Made by a program: the position numbers and the translations under genes
The notes under the pieces: generated by a model
The model's input: the letters and a program-made list of their open reading frames with translations, nothing else
The model's database searches: none
Told to the model about the DNA's origin: nothing
Origin: Candidatus Omnitrophota bacterium
GTDB lineage: Bacteria > Omnitrophota > Gorgyraeia > Tantalellales > Tantalellaceae
Assembly: GCA_030631915.1 (NCBI GenBank)
Contig: DAOVKF010000001.1
Location: forward strand, 1-39,878
Length of the DNA: 39,878 nucleotides
Direction of reading: 5' to 3'
Shown: positions 1 to 6,388 of the stretch, in pieces
Layout of the letters: each line of letters starts with the position of its first letter
Position numbering within the stretch: position 1 is the stretch's first letter

Positions 1-548
1 ACCTTTCCGAGACGGCCCAAAAGTATATTGCCGGGATATTGAAACATGCGCCGGAGATAACGTTCGTGTGCAACCAGTGGGTGAACTCATACAAGCGTCT
101 GGTGCCGGGGTATGAAGCGCCTGTTTATATATGCTGGGCGCAGCGCAACAGGAGTTCCCTGGTAAGGGTGCCGATGTATAAGCCGGGCAAGGAAAAGGCT
201 ACAAGGATTGAATTCCGCTCGCCCGACCCGGCCTGCAACCCGTACCTTGCTTTCGCGTGCATGCTCGCCGCTGGTTTTAAGGGGATGGAAGAGAAAAGTT
301 CTCTTGCTGAACCGATGGAAAGGGACGTTTATCATCTTGCGCCGGAAGAATTGAGCGAACTGGGCGTGGGATGCCTTCCCGGAAGCCTGATCGAGGCGAT
401 CGAGATCGCGGAAGGGAGCCGGTTGTTAAAAGACACCCTGGGCGACCATATATTCAACAACCTTCTCAAGAGCAAGAAGATAGAGTGGGATGAGTATCGC
501 CAAAGGGTGCATGGATACGAAATAGCGACGTATTTACCCGTACTATGA
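1..548 (+). CDS. glnA: Glutamine synthetase, C-terminal part (5' truncated by window edge)
   Basis: This is the 3' end of a type I glutamine synthetase, the cytoplasmic ATP-dependent enzyme making glutamine from glutamate and ammonia. The reading frame is open from base 3, so the gene begins upstream of the window and only about 180 residues are visible. Seen: the family stretch N-QW-V-N-SYKRL-PGYEAP, then RNRS-LVR-P and ATRIEFRSPDP-CNPYLAFA, which contain glutamate/ATP-site residues of the C-terminal catalytic domain. No adenylylation-loop assessment was made. The stop codon overlaps the start of the GAF-ANTAR gene by 4 bp (ATGA), which implies translational coupling of the synthetase to a regulator. 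Identification is certain; the subtype (GSI-alpha or -beta) cannot be decided from this fragment. Confidence 0.95.
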   Translation, partial: LSETAQKYIAGILKHAPEITFVCNQWVNSYKRLVPGYEAPVYICWAQRNRSSLVRVPMYKPGKEKATRIEFRSPDPACNPYLAFACMLAAGFKGMEEKSSLAEPMERDVYHLAPEELSELGVGCLPGSLIEAIEIAEGSRLLKDTLGDHIFNNLLKSKKIEWDEYRQRVHGYEIATYLPVL

Positions 549-1264
549 GTGCTATGAGCAGTAAGAGATCCGGAAAAGATTATCTGGAAACGTTGAACAG
601 GATAAGCAGGGCCATAACCTCTGATCTTTACCTGGAGGATATCCTGAAGCTCATCGTGAATTTGACCGCCAATGTCATGAACGCCAAGATATGTTCTCTG
701 TGGCTACTGGACACAGAGACCGGTGAACTCAGGATAAGGGCGACGCAGGCGATGAGCAGGGAATATCTGAAGGAGAGAACGTTAAAAGTGGGGGAAGGCA
801 TCGTCGGAATGGCCGCGCAGGAGAAGAAGCCGGTGGTTATTCCCGACGTCCTGAAAGACAAACGGTATAAAGAAAAGACCCTTGCGGAAAAAGAGAACCT
901 GGTCTCAATGCTCAGCGTCCCGATGATCGAGAAAGACAGGGTCATGGGAGTTATAAACACATATACGGTCAATGAGCATAAGTTCACGAAGAGCGAGATC
1001 GAACTTTTAAGCATTGTGGCGGACCAGGCCGCAGTGGCCATTAAGAACACGGAACTGCTTGTGCAGACAAAAGTGATACAGGAAGAACTCGAGACCAGGA
1101 AAAAGGTGGAAAAGGCGAAAGGCATGCTGATGAAAGAACAGGATCTGTCGGAAGAGGAAGCGTATAAACTGATAAGAAAAGCCAGCATGGACAAGCGTAT
1201 CTCAATGAAAGAGATCGCCGAGGCCATAATACTTTCTTCCGAGATCAGCGGCAAAAAAGGATAA
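545..1264 (+). CDS. GAF-ANTAR one-component antitermination regulator
   Basis: A 239-residue cytoplasmic protein with an N-terminal GAF domain (about residues 15-175; VGEGIVGMAAQ and LSVPMIEKDRVMGVIN are typical GAF strands) and a C-terminal ANTAR domain (about 180-235; KKVEKAKGMLMKE, then SEEEAYKLIRKASMD and MKEIAEAII). Family knowledge: ANTAR domains (AmiR, NasR, EutV, GnfR) bind hairpins with hexanucleotide loops having A at position 1 and G at position 4 and prevent intrinsic termination. No receiver domain is present, so it probably senses a small molecule through GAF or a partner rather than a kinase; the ligand is unknown. It overlaps glnA by 4 bp. A second ATG lies at 554. Candidate targets lie downstream in this same window (leaders at about 1365, 6276 and 12435). 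The domain call is strong; the targets are inferred. Confidence 0.9.
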   Translation: MSAMSSKRSGKDYLETLNRISRAITSDLYLEDILKLIVNLTANVMNAKICSLWLLDTETGELRIRATQAMSREYLKERTLKVGEGIVGMAAQEKKPVVIPDVLKDKRYKEKTLAEKENLVSMLSVPMIEKDRVMGVINTYTVNEHKFTKSEIELLSIVADQAAVAIKNTELLVQTKVIQEELETRKKVEKAKGMLMKEQDLSEEEAYKLIRKASMDKRISMKEIAEAIILSSEISGKKG

Positions 1265-1364
1265 ACAGAATATACCCGGGACAGAGGCTGTTACAAAGGA
1301 CGATGACGCCCGAGCCGTAAAACGGGTTCTTATTCAGCGCCCGGTGAAGCGAGCGCGACATTAA

Positions 1365-1376
1365 GGCACAGACGCC
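1365..1376 (+). promoter_or_regulatory. ANTAR-type hexaloop hairpin in leader of sigma-like gene
   Basis: GGC-[ACAGAC]-GCC forms a hexaloop with A1 and G4. If one C is bulged, the stem extends to AAGGC/GCCCTT. Its 3' arm is part of the 5' arm of the terminator at 1372-1415, so the two structures are mutually exclusive, as in known ANTAR antiterminators. A clear second (P1) hexaloop upstream was not found. Confidence 0.5.
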
Positions 1377-1415
1377 CTTTTTAAGCATTGAAAGCTTGAA
1401 AAGGGCGTTTTTTTT
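1372..1415 (+). terminator. Intrinsic terminator/attenuator before sigma-like gene
   Basis: ACGCCCTTTT (1372-1381) pairs with AAAAGGGCGT (1399-1408), with an inner AAGC/GCTT stem, followed by eight T. It lies between the GAF-ANTAR gene and the ribosome-binding site of the sigma-like gene (AAGGGGAGGGGG, ending about 1428). The sigma-like gene can only be transcribed from upstream by readthrough, unless an unseen promoter lies in the last 20 bases. Confidence 0.88.
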
Positions 1416-1434
1416 CAAGGGGAGGGGGAGCCGC

Positions 1435-1959
1435 ATGGAATATGAAAATCTGGTAGACAGGCTGTCGCCTAAAATAAAGGCCATATCAAGAAAAGTTAAC
1501 AGGAGATATTCGTACTGCGATGAGAATGATTTTTACCAGGAAGCTATTCTGCATCTCTGGATGCAGTTCCAGCAGGGCGGACTGAGGGAAAAGACGGACA
1601 GTTACATCCTCCAGGGGTGTTATTATTTCCTGAAGAATTATATCCGGAAGTTATGCAAAAGCGTCGATAACAATTCGGTCAGCATTTACAGCGTGATCGA
1701 TGAAAACGGCCTTACTATCGAAGATACCATCGCCTCCGGCGCCTATATTGCGGAAACCGAATCCGTGGAAATTTATCTGCTCCTGGACGAGTCCGAGGAA
1801 CGGTTTACGGAAAGGGAAAAGAATATTTTTTACTATCAGCTGGAAGGCTTTACCACAAGAGAGATAGGCGAAAAGATCGGGGTCTCCCATGTCATGGTCG
1901 TAAAGACCGGGAGCAGGATCCGGCAGAAATGCACGGCGCTCAGGGAAGAGCTTATTTGA
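1435..1959 (+). CDS. Sigma-70 family (ECF-like) RNA polymerase sigma factor
   Basis: A 174-residue protein with sigma region 2-like sequence near the N-terminus (DENDFYQEAILHLW, about residues 25-40) and a sigma region 4-like helix-turn-helix at the C-terminus (FTEREKNIFYYQLEGF, then TTREIGEKIGVSHVMV, about 120-160). The size fits an ECF or phage-type sigma factor. The start at 1435 follows a strong purine-rich site (AAGGGGAGGGGG). An in-frame upstream TTG at 1396 is rejected because it lies within the terminator hairpin. No anti-sigma factor is adjacent. It sits directly after the GAF-ANTAR gene, behind an attenuator that could make its synthesis nitrogen-dependent. Its promoters are unknown; regulation of the adjacent porin-amtB-PII genes is an inference. 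It could alternatively be a non-sigma HTH regulator, since region 2 is weak. Confidence 0.75.
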   Translation: MEYENLVDRLSPKIKAISRKVNRRYSYCDENDFYQEAILHLWMQFQQGGLREKTDSYILQGCYYFLKNYIRKLCKSVDNNSVSIYSVIDENGLTIEDTIASGAYIAETESVEIYLLLDESEERFTEREKNIFYYQLEGFTTREIGEKIGVSHVMVVKTGSRIRQKCTALREELI

Positions 1960-2033
1960 TCGGCGGCAGGGGGTTACCAAAAGACGAAGATCTTTACTTG
2001 TAGTATTGGAACACAGTGATGTGAAAAAAGAAA

Positions 2034-2063
2034 AGCGGTCCTGAAAGAAATGCCGCTGTTTTT
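2034..2063 (+). terminator. Putative intrinsic terminator after sigma-like gene
   Basis: AGCGGT (2034-2039) pairs with GCCGCT (2052-2057) around a 12-base loop, followed by GTTTTT. It is one of two terminator-like hairpins in the 228-bp gap between the sigma-like gene and the porin gene. I see no convincing sigma-70 promoter between them. Confidence 0.55.
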
Positions 2064-2068
2064 GACGC

Positions 2069-2110
2069 AGGCGTCTTAAAATCCTGAGAAGGATCATAAG
2101 GCGCCTTTTT
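2069..2110 (+). terminator. Second intrinsic terminator/possible attenuator before porin gene
   Basis: AGGCGTCTTA (2069-2078) pairs over 10 bp with TAAGGCGCCT (2097-2106), containing an inner ATCC/GGAT stem with loop TGAGAA, then TTTTT. The 5' arm can alternatively pair with preceding GACG (2064-2067 with 2072-2075), giving a competing hairpin. The porin-amtB-PII genes follow, so this may be an attenuator rather than a plain gene end. Confidence 0.65.
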
Positions 2111-2187
2111 GTCTTAATGGCCAAAGGACTAGGAGAGATCCGGACGAAAGTTTTTGAAAGGATCGGTAAAAAGAAAAGGAGGGGAAA

Positions 2188-3000
2188 ATGGGCAGGACAA
2201 AAAGGACGATCGTTTCGGCGGTCTTGACGGCAGTTATGGCTGTCGTTGTTTCCGCGGGCCCCGGCGCTTCTTATGCGCTGGATCTTAACGGGGAATGGCT
2301 GCCGGAAAAGCCGGAATGGGCTCCGGATATTTCTTTCAGCACCACGTTTCTTACAAAGTATATCTGGAGAGGGCAGAATCTCGGGGATGACCCGGTGATG
2401 CAGCCTGATCTTTCCATGTCCAAATGTGGCCTTACCCTGGATATCTGGGGAAGTTATGATACGGGGACGGGAGATGAACTGACCGAACTGGACTATACGA
2501 TAGACTACACCTTTAATGTCGGTGAAATGGCGGAAAAACTGGATATGGGGAGTATGGGAGTTCTGGATCCCTTGAGCCTTTCCGCGGGTTATACATATTA
2601 TACTTTTCCGAATGTGGACTGGGACAGCGAGGGGTTTGATACGCACGAGGTCTATCTGGGGTGCGCCTATGATATCCTTCTGCAGCCGTCTTTCACCTGG
2701 TACTGGGATGTTGACACAGGCCATGGCTGTTATTATACGGCCGGCATAGGGCACACGTTCGAGTTTGACGGAGGCATTTCCGCGGGGCTTGGCATGACAG
2801 CCGCGTATAATGACGAACAGTGGACGGACAGGTCCGGGTGGAGCGACATGGTTTTTTCCGGTGACGTCACTATCCCGTTCTTCACTTATTTTACGGTCAC
2901 ACCGAGCGTCGCGTATTCGGTCGTGCTGGACAGGGACACCTATAATGACGCGCAAAGCAATGAATTTTACGGAGGAGTTTCCATAGGTTTCGCGTATTGA
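2188..3000 (+). CDS. TorF/Gcw_chp-type putative outer-membrane porin
   Basis: A 270-residue exported protein. The N-terminus has basic residues followed by a hydrophobic stretch rich in A and V and a likely cleavage after SYA (about residue 30). The mature part has alternating beta-strand pattern with many Tyr/Trp, the family-like segment FSTTFLTKYIWRG and a C-terminal aromatic residue (GFAY end), as expected of an outer-membrane beta barrel. I recognise it as the putative porin family found beside ammonium transporter genes in several Gram-negative anaerobes. A strong ribosome-binding site (AGGAGGGG) precedes ATG 2188, and amtB follows after 30 bp, so an operon is likely. An outer-membrane channel for ammonium or other small solutes is inference. 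It implies the organism has an outer membrane. Confidence 0.8.
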   Translation: MGRTKRTIVSAVLTAVMAVVVSAGPGASYALDLNGEWLPEKPEWAPDISFSTTFLTKYIWRGQNLGDDPVMQPDLSMSKCGLTLDIWGSYDTGTGDELTELDYTIDYTFNVGEMAEKLDMGSMGVLDPLSLSAGYTYYTFPNVDWDSEGFDTHEVYLGCAYDILLQPSFTWYWDVDTGHGCYYTAGIGHTFEFDGGISAGLGMTAAYNDEQWTDRSGWSDMVFSGDVTIPFFTYFTVTPSVAYSVVLDRDTYNDAQSNEFYGGVSIGFAY

Positions 3001-3030
3001 GCGTGAATGGTCCAATGAAAGGAGGATCTA

Positions 3031-4386
3031 ATGGGGTTGTTGAAAAAGACATTAAAAATACTCCCCTTGCTGGCGGTCGGGACCTCGGCCGCGGCATGGG
3101 GGGATGAACCGACTGCCGCGAGTAACGCAGTGGCGATAGATACTGTGTGGACGCTGGTGGCGGCATTCCTTGTATTCTTTATGCAGCCCGGGTTCGCGAT
3201 GGTCGAGACCGGTTTTACAAGGGCGAAGAACGCGGCCAACATCCTGATGAAGAATCTTATGGATTTCTGTATAGGGTCGATCGCTTTCTGGCTGGTCGGG
3301 TTCGGCATAATGTTCGGAGCAAGCGCTCTGGGTCTTTTTGGAACGAACGGATTTTTCTTAAGCAGCGCGAATGCTTCTACGGGTGACGGATTGTGGCAGT
3401 TCGCTTACTGGATGTTCCAGGTGGTCTTCGCTGCCACAGCGGCGACGATCGTTTCCGGGGCAATGGCTGAAAGGACAAAGTTTCCCGCGTATCTGATCTA
3501 CTCGTTCTTTATCTGCGCTTTGATCTATCCCATAGTGGGCCACTGGATCTGGGGAGGCGGATGGCTTGCGGGTAAGGGCATGGTGGACTTTGCCGGTTCC
3601 ACGGTGGTCCACTCCGTCGGCGGATGGGCAGGCCTGGCAGGCGCGATAGTCCTCGGGCCGAGGCTGGGAAAATATAATAAGAACGGAAGCTCCAACGCTA
3701 TACCCGGGCATAATATACCTTTAGCCGCTTTAGGCGTGTTTATCCTCTGGTTTGGATGGTTTGGCTTTAACGCGGGCAGCACTACGTCCGGCACGAATCT
3801 GAGCATTGCCGTCATCGCGGTGACCACCAATCTGGCGGCGGCGGCGGCAGCCATTACTGCCATGTTCACGGCCTGGGCAAGGTTCGGGAAACCGGATACC
3901 AGCATGGCTTTGAACGGCGCTCTGGCCGGGCTTGTGGCTATAACCGCGCCCTGTGCGAGCGTTTCTCCTTTGAGCGCCGTTATCATCGGTGCCATAGCGG
4001 GGGTAATCGTCGTTCTCAGTGTCGAGCTTCTGGACAAAGTGTTTCATATTGACGATCCTGTGGGCGCGATATCGGTTCACGGGGTTTGCGGCGCGTTCGG
4101 AACGCTTTCCGTGGGCCTTTTTGCCGAAGCAGTGTATGGAGAGGCCAGCGGAATCGGGGCTGTCAACGGGCTCTTCTTTGGAGGCGGATTATCGCAGTTT
4201 TTCACACAGTTATTAGGCGTGGTGTCGGTATTCGCCTGGGTGTTCGGCACGGCCCTGCTCCTTTTTCACGTTATCAAAAAGACCGTGGGGCTCAGGGCTT
4301 CCGATGAAGAGCAGTTAAAAGGACTGGATATCGGTGAGCACGGCATGGAGGCGTATGCCGGATTCCAGATATTTACCACGCAGTAA
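3031..4386 (+). CDS. amtB: Ammonium transporter AmtB
   Basis: A 451-residue polytopic inner-membrane ammonium channel. The N-terminus is signal-peptide-like (Ala-rich to about residue 22), as in proteobacterial AmtB. Seen: FMQPGFAMVETGFTRAKNAAN in the first part, the two pore histidines at about residues 194 (STVVHSVGGWAG) and 350 (AISVHGVCGAFGT), and multiple Gly/Ala-rich hydrophobic helices throughout. AmtB conducts NH3/NH4+ and is blocked by the T-loop of PII proteins; two PII genes follow at once. Start at 3031 has an AGGAGG site 5 bases upstream. It is probably co-transcribed with the preceding porin gene. Identification is essentially certain. Confidence 0.97.
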   Translation: MGLLKKTLKILPLLAVGTSAAAWGDEPTAASNAVAIDTVWTLVAAFLVFFMQPGFAMVETGFTRAKNAANILMKNLMDFCIGSIAFWLVGFGIMFGASALGLFGTNGFFLSSANASTGDGLWQFAYWMFQVVFAATAATIVSGAMAERTKFPAYLIYSFFICALIYPIVGHWIWGGGWLAGKGMVDFAGSTVVHSVGGWAGLAGAIVLGPRLGKYNKNGSSNAIPGHNIPLAALGVFILWFGWFGFNAGSTTSGTNLSIAVIAVTTNLAAAAAAITAMFTAWARFGKPDTSMALNGALAGLVAITAPCASVSPLSAVIIGAIAGVIVVLSVELLDKVFHIDDPVGAISVHGVCGAFGTLSVGLFAEAVYGEASGIGAVNGLFFGGGLSQFFTQLLGVVSVFAWVFGTALLLFHVIKKTVGLRASDEEQLKGLDIGEHGMEAYAGFQIFTTQ

Positions 4387-4457
4387 TACAGACGCGGATA
4401 TACGCGGATATACCGGTAACACCTGCGGGAATCTGCGTTTCAAAAAGGAGGGATACG

Positions 4458-4799
4458 ATGAAGCTTGTAATCGCGATGATTCAACCGCACAAGCTGCCGG
4501 ACGTGAAGAAAGCGCTTTATGACGCTGAAGTTTACAAGATGACAGTTACCAATGCCCTGGGCTGCGGACAGCAGAAAGGTTTTTCCGAAACCTATCGCGG
4601 GGTGGTCACGGAAGTGAATCTTCTAAAGAAGATAAGACTGGAGGTCGCGGTAAACGAGGATTTTGTCCAGCCGGCAATAGAGGCGATCATAAACGGCGCG
4701 AGGACAGGCAAGATTGGCGACGGAAAGATCTTTGTCCTGGACCTTCCGGAATGCGTAAGGATAAGAACCGGTGAAAAAGGATCCGCGGCGATCGGCTAA
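4458..4799 (+). CDS. glnK: Nitrogen regulatory protein PII (GlnK-type), Tyr51 absent
   Basis: A 113-residue PII signal-transduction protein; PII trimers bind ATP/ADP and 2-oxoglutarate and gate AmtB. Seen: TGKIGDGKIFV and CVRIRTGEKG, the nucleotide-site signatures, and a full-length T-loop (about residues 37-55: GCGQQKGFSETYRG, then VVTEV). The uridylylated Tyr51 of enteric PII is Thr here, whereas Tyr46 is kept, so GlnD-type uridylylation at position 51 cannot occur. Gln39 of the 2-oxoglutarate site is preserved. AAAAAGGAGG precedes the ATG. Location after amtB supports a GlnK role. Regulation is probably by ligand binding alone, which is inference. Confidence 0.95.
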   Translation: MKLVIAMIQPHKLPDVKKALYDAEVYKMTVTNALGCGQQKGFSETYRGVVTEVNLLKKIRLEVAVNEDFVQPAIEAIINGARTGKIGDGKIFVLDLPECVRIRTGEKGSAAIG

Positions 4800-4824
4800 G
4801 AATAAGATAAAAGCCGGGGAGAGG

Positions 4825-4866
4825 AAAGGTGTCCTCTTGTCCAGAGAGCGGAGAGAGGACGCCTTT
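4825..4866 (+). promoter_or_regulatory. Strong 13-bp hairpin between the two PII genes
   Basis: AAAGGTGTCCTCT (4825-4837) pairs fully with AGAGGACGCCTTT (4854-4866; one G-U pair) around a 16-base loop. No good T-tract follows, so it is not an obvious terminator. It ends about 10 bases before the GGGAGG ribosome-binding site of the second PII gene. It could be a partial attenuator, an RNA-processing or stability element, or a site that sets unequal expression of the two PII proteins. Confidence 0.6.
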
Positions 4867-4888
4867 GTCATTCATGGGAGGAATGAAG

Positions 4889-5209
4889 ATGAAAAAGATC
4901 GAATGCATAATCCGTTCAGAGATGCTGAAAGGACTGAAAGAGGCCTTGAGACTGGCCGGTGTCGGGGGGATGACCATTACCGAAGTCAAAGGATTCGGAA
5001 GCGAGGCTACACGGCCGGATGCTTATCTGTTCCTGCCCAAGACCAAGGTTGAAATATATGCCGCTGATGAACAGGTGCAGGAGCTGGCCGCAGCGGTTAT
5101 TGATACCTGCCGCACGGGTGAATTAGGTGACGGCAAGATCATTGTTTCGCCGATGGATGAATGTATCCGGATAAGGACGGGCCAGAGAGGTGACGAGGCG
5201 ATATTTTAA
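4889..5209 (+). CDS. Divergent PII-family protein with shortened T-loop
   Basis: A 106-residue PII paralogue. The core signatures are clear: starts MKKIECIIRSE, has GMTITEVKGFG, TGELGDGKI and CIRIRTGQRG. Between GFG and FLPK only 10 residues occur where GlnB has 17, so the T-loop is 7 residues shorter and lacks the Q39, Y46 and Y51 context of GlnB. The T-loop reaches AmtB and modifying enzymes in ordinary PII proteins, so this one probably has a different partner or is a trimer-mixing subunit; both are inferences. Start 4889 is preferred because GGGAGG sits 7 bases upstream and it matches the family's N-terminus; an in-frame start at 4829 would place 20 extra residues inside the hairpin. Confidence 0.9.
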   Translation: MKKIECIIRSEMLKGLKEALRLAGVGGMTITEVKGFGSEATRPDAYLFLPKTKVEIYAADEQVQELAAAVIDTCRTGELGDGKIIVSPMDECIRIRTGQRGDEAIF

Positions 5210-5264
5210 CCCCGGGTGTTCAGATGGAGGTATTCGCCTTTCCTGAAGAGCGGGAGCGATAAAA

Positions 5265-6095
5265 ATGCGGATCAGGCATATGGTGGAAAGCGACCTGCCG
5301 GCTGTTTTGCGCATGGCGTCCGGGGAGGGATGGGTATCCGACATAACCGAGTTCCGGATCTTTATAGAGTTTAATCCATTTGGCTGTTTCATCTGTGCGA
5401 TGGACGGACGGATCCTCGGTTCCATTATGACGTTCTGCCATGCCGAAAGCGCCTGGGTAGGCAACTTTATTGTTTCTAAAGAGTATCGAGGGAGAGGCAT
5501 CGGCAGGAGACTTCTATCGCAGGCGATCGAATATCTGGACAAAAAGAAGAAACAGATCTATGTGAATGCTGCGGATGACGCAAGAAAATTGTACAAAAAA
5601 TTCGATTTCAAGGACGTTATATCGGTGGATCGATGGCAGGGTAAAGCGGTGAAACCCGCCGGGGATACGGAAAATCCCCGGGAAGCCATGTCCGACATTC
5701 TGAGCTTTATCGAGCTGGACGCGCGCATATGGGGGGATGAAAGGTTTGCCCTTATTTCGCGACTTTCATCATTGCGCCATTCTCGGTCATATTTCGGGCT
5801 TCCCGGATTTTTAATGTACGGTAATACGGGGGACAGTATCACTATCGGACCGTGGGAAGTAAAAGGCGGGGACGAAGAGATAGCGGAAAAACTGCTCATT
5901 TCCGGATTATCCGGACTAAGGCCTGGAAGTAAGATCCTTTTAGATGTTCCGGCAGTAAATGAAAAGGCGGCGAGGATCCTGGCCAGACATAAGTTCGAGA
6001 CCGTTGGGTCCACAATGTTTATGTGCCGCGGGAAATCGCCGCGGATCCATTTTAAAGAGATTTTCAGCCTTGCCACAATGGGTTCGATGGGGTAA
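5265..6095 (+). CDS. GNAT-family N-acetyltransferase (two-part protein)
   Basis: A 276-residue cytoplasmic protein. Residues about 1-130 form a GNAT domain: the acetyl-CoA-binding motif appears as RGRGIGRRLL (about residues 74-83), followed by KLYKKFDF typical of the last GNAT strand. The C-terminal half (about 140-260) is a second GNAT-like domain of the Acetyltransf_18 kind, ending ARILARHKFE and MFMCRG. The substrate is not predictable. A GGGAG sequence lies 9 bases before ATG 5265. It follows the second PII gene by 55 bp and may be co-transcribed; the promoter at 6135 and the terminator at 6185 separate it from gltB. Family call is strong, role unknown. Confidence 0.85.
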   Translation: MRIRHMVESDLPAVLRMASGEGWVSDITEFRIFIEFNPFGCFICAMDGRILGSIMTFCHAESAWVGNFIVSKEYRGRGIGRRLLSQAIEYLDKKKKQIYVNAADDARKLYKKFDFKDVISVDRWQGKAVKPAGDTENPREAMSDILSFIELDARIWGDERFALISRLSSLRHSRSYFGLPGFLMYGNTGDSITIGPWEVKGGDEEIAEKLLISGLSGLRPGSKILLDVPAVNEKAARILARHKFETVGSTMFMCRGKSPRIHFKEIFSLATMGSMG

Positions 6096-6134
6096 ATCAA
6101 ATAACCCGATAAAGCTACATAATTCTGTATAATG

Positions 6135-6163
6135 TTGACAAATCGGGCAGGAAGTGATAAACT
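6135..6163 (+). promoter_or_regulatory. Sigma-70-type promoter for gltBD
   Basis: TTGACA (6135-6140) and TAAACT (6158-6163) are separated by 17 bp, giving a predicted start near 6170. The transcript would carry a leader of about 220 bases holding two terminator-like hairpins before gltB. A TATAAT at 6128-6133 lacks a matching -35 and is considered accidental. Confidence 0.65.
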
Positions 6164-6184
6164 TAATAGTGTTAGGCAATGAGG

Positions 6185-6218
6185 CCCCTGGATACTGTGC
6201 AGTTCCAGGGGTTTTTTT
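6185..6218 (+). terminator. First terminator in gltB leader
   Basis: CCCCTGGA (6185-6192) pairs with TCCAGGGG (6204-6211), with an inner ACT/AGT, followed by TTTTTTT. It starts about 15 bases after the predicted gltB transcription start, so it can both end the GNAT transcript and attenuate gltB. A short GGC-[AATGAG]-GCC (6175-6186) lies against its 5' arm. Confidence 0.85.
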
Positions 6219-6275
6219 ATGCTTCGCCTCCCAAGGGGGATGAAGCAGCTCCAGGGACGGCGCAGGACCGGTAAA

Positions 6276-6287
6276 GGCAAAGAAGCC
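6276..6287 (+). promoter_or_regulatory. ANTAR-type hexaloop hairpin in gltB leader
   Basis: GGC-[AAAGAA]-GCC has a hexaloop with A1 and G4; with one bulged C the stem is AAAGGC/GCCCTTT (6273-6291). Its 3' arm contains the 5' arm of the terminator at 6283-6325, making antiterminator and terminator exclusive. The arrangement mirrors the hairpins at 1365 and 12435. A stable hairpin upstream (TGCTTC, 6220-6225, with GAAGCA, 6242-6247) precedes it but has no A1/G4 hexaloop. Confidence 0.5.
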
Positions 6288-6325
6288 CTTTTGAAGCTAA
6301 GAACAAGCTTTGAAGGGCTTTTTTT
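6283..6325 (+). terminator. Second terminator/attenuator before gltB
   Basis: AAGCCCTT (6283-6290) pairs with AAGGGCTT (6313-6320), with an inner AAGCT/AGCTT stem (6294-6310), followed by TTTTTTT. It lies 64 bases before the gltB start and has no gene immediately upstream, so it is best explained as an attenuator. Confidence 0.85.
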
Positions 6326-6388
6326 GTTTTTCAGGCGGCGGTATCCGGGGACGGGTGAGTTCGGGATCTGATATAACAGGTGCGCGAA

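Noticed and set aside
1396..1434. In-frame TTG giving a longer sigma-like protein
   Set aside because: It lies inside the terminator hairpin and its T-tract; ATG 1435 has a strong ribosome-binding site.
2012..2023. CAC-[AGTGAT]-GTG as an ANTAR hexaloop before the porin gene
   Set aside because: The stem is only 3 bp, a tetraloop form is equally good, and it does not overlap a terminator arm.
2006..2024. Sigma-54-like promoter (TGGAACA...TG) before the porin gene
   Set aside because: The -12 GC is not present and the -24 element matches poorly.
1651..3015. Long minus-strand open frame (about 450 codons)
   Set aside because: It is antisense to the sigma-like and porin genes, is Arg/Pro-rich without family motifs, and spans two genes with good evidence.
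6175..6186. GGC-[AATGAG]-GCC as a full ANTAR site on the first gltB terminator
   Set aside because: Only a 3-bp stem and a 2-base overlap with the terminator arm; too weak to count as a fourth site, noted only in passing.
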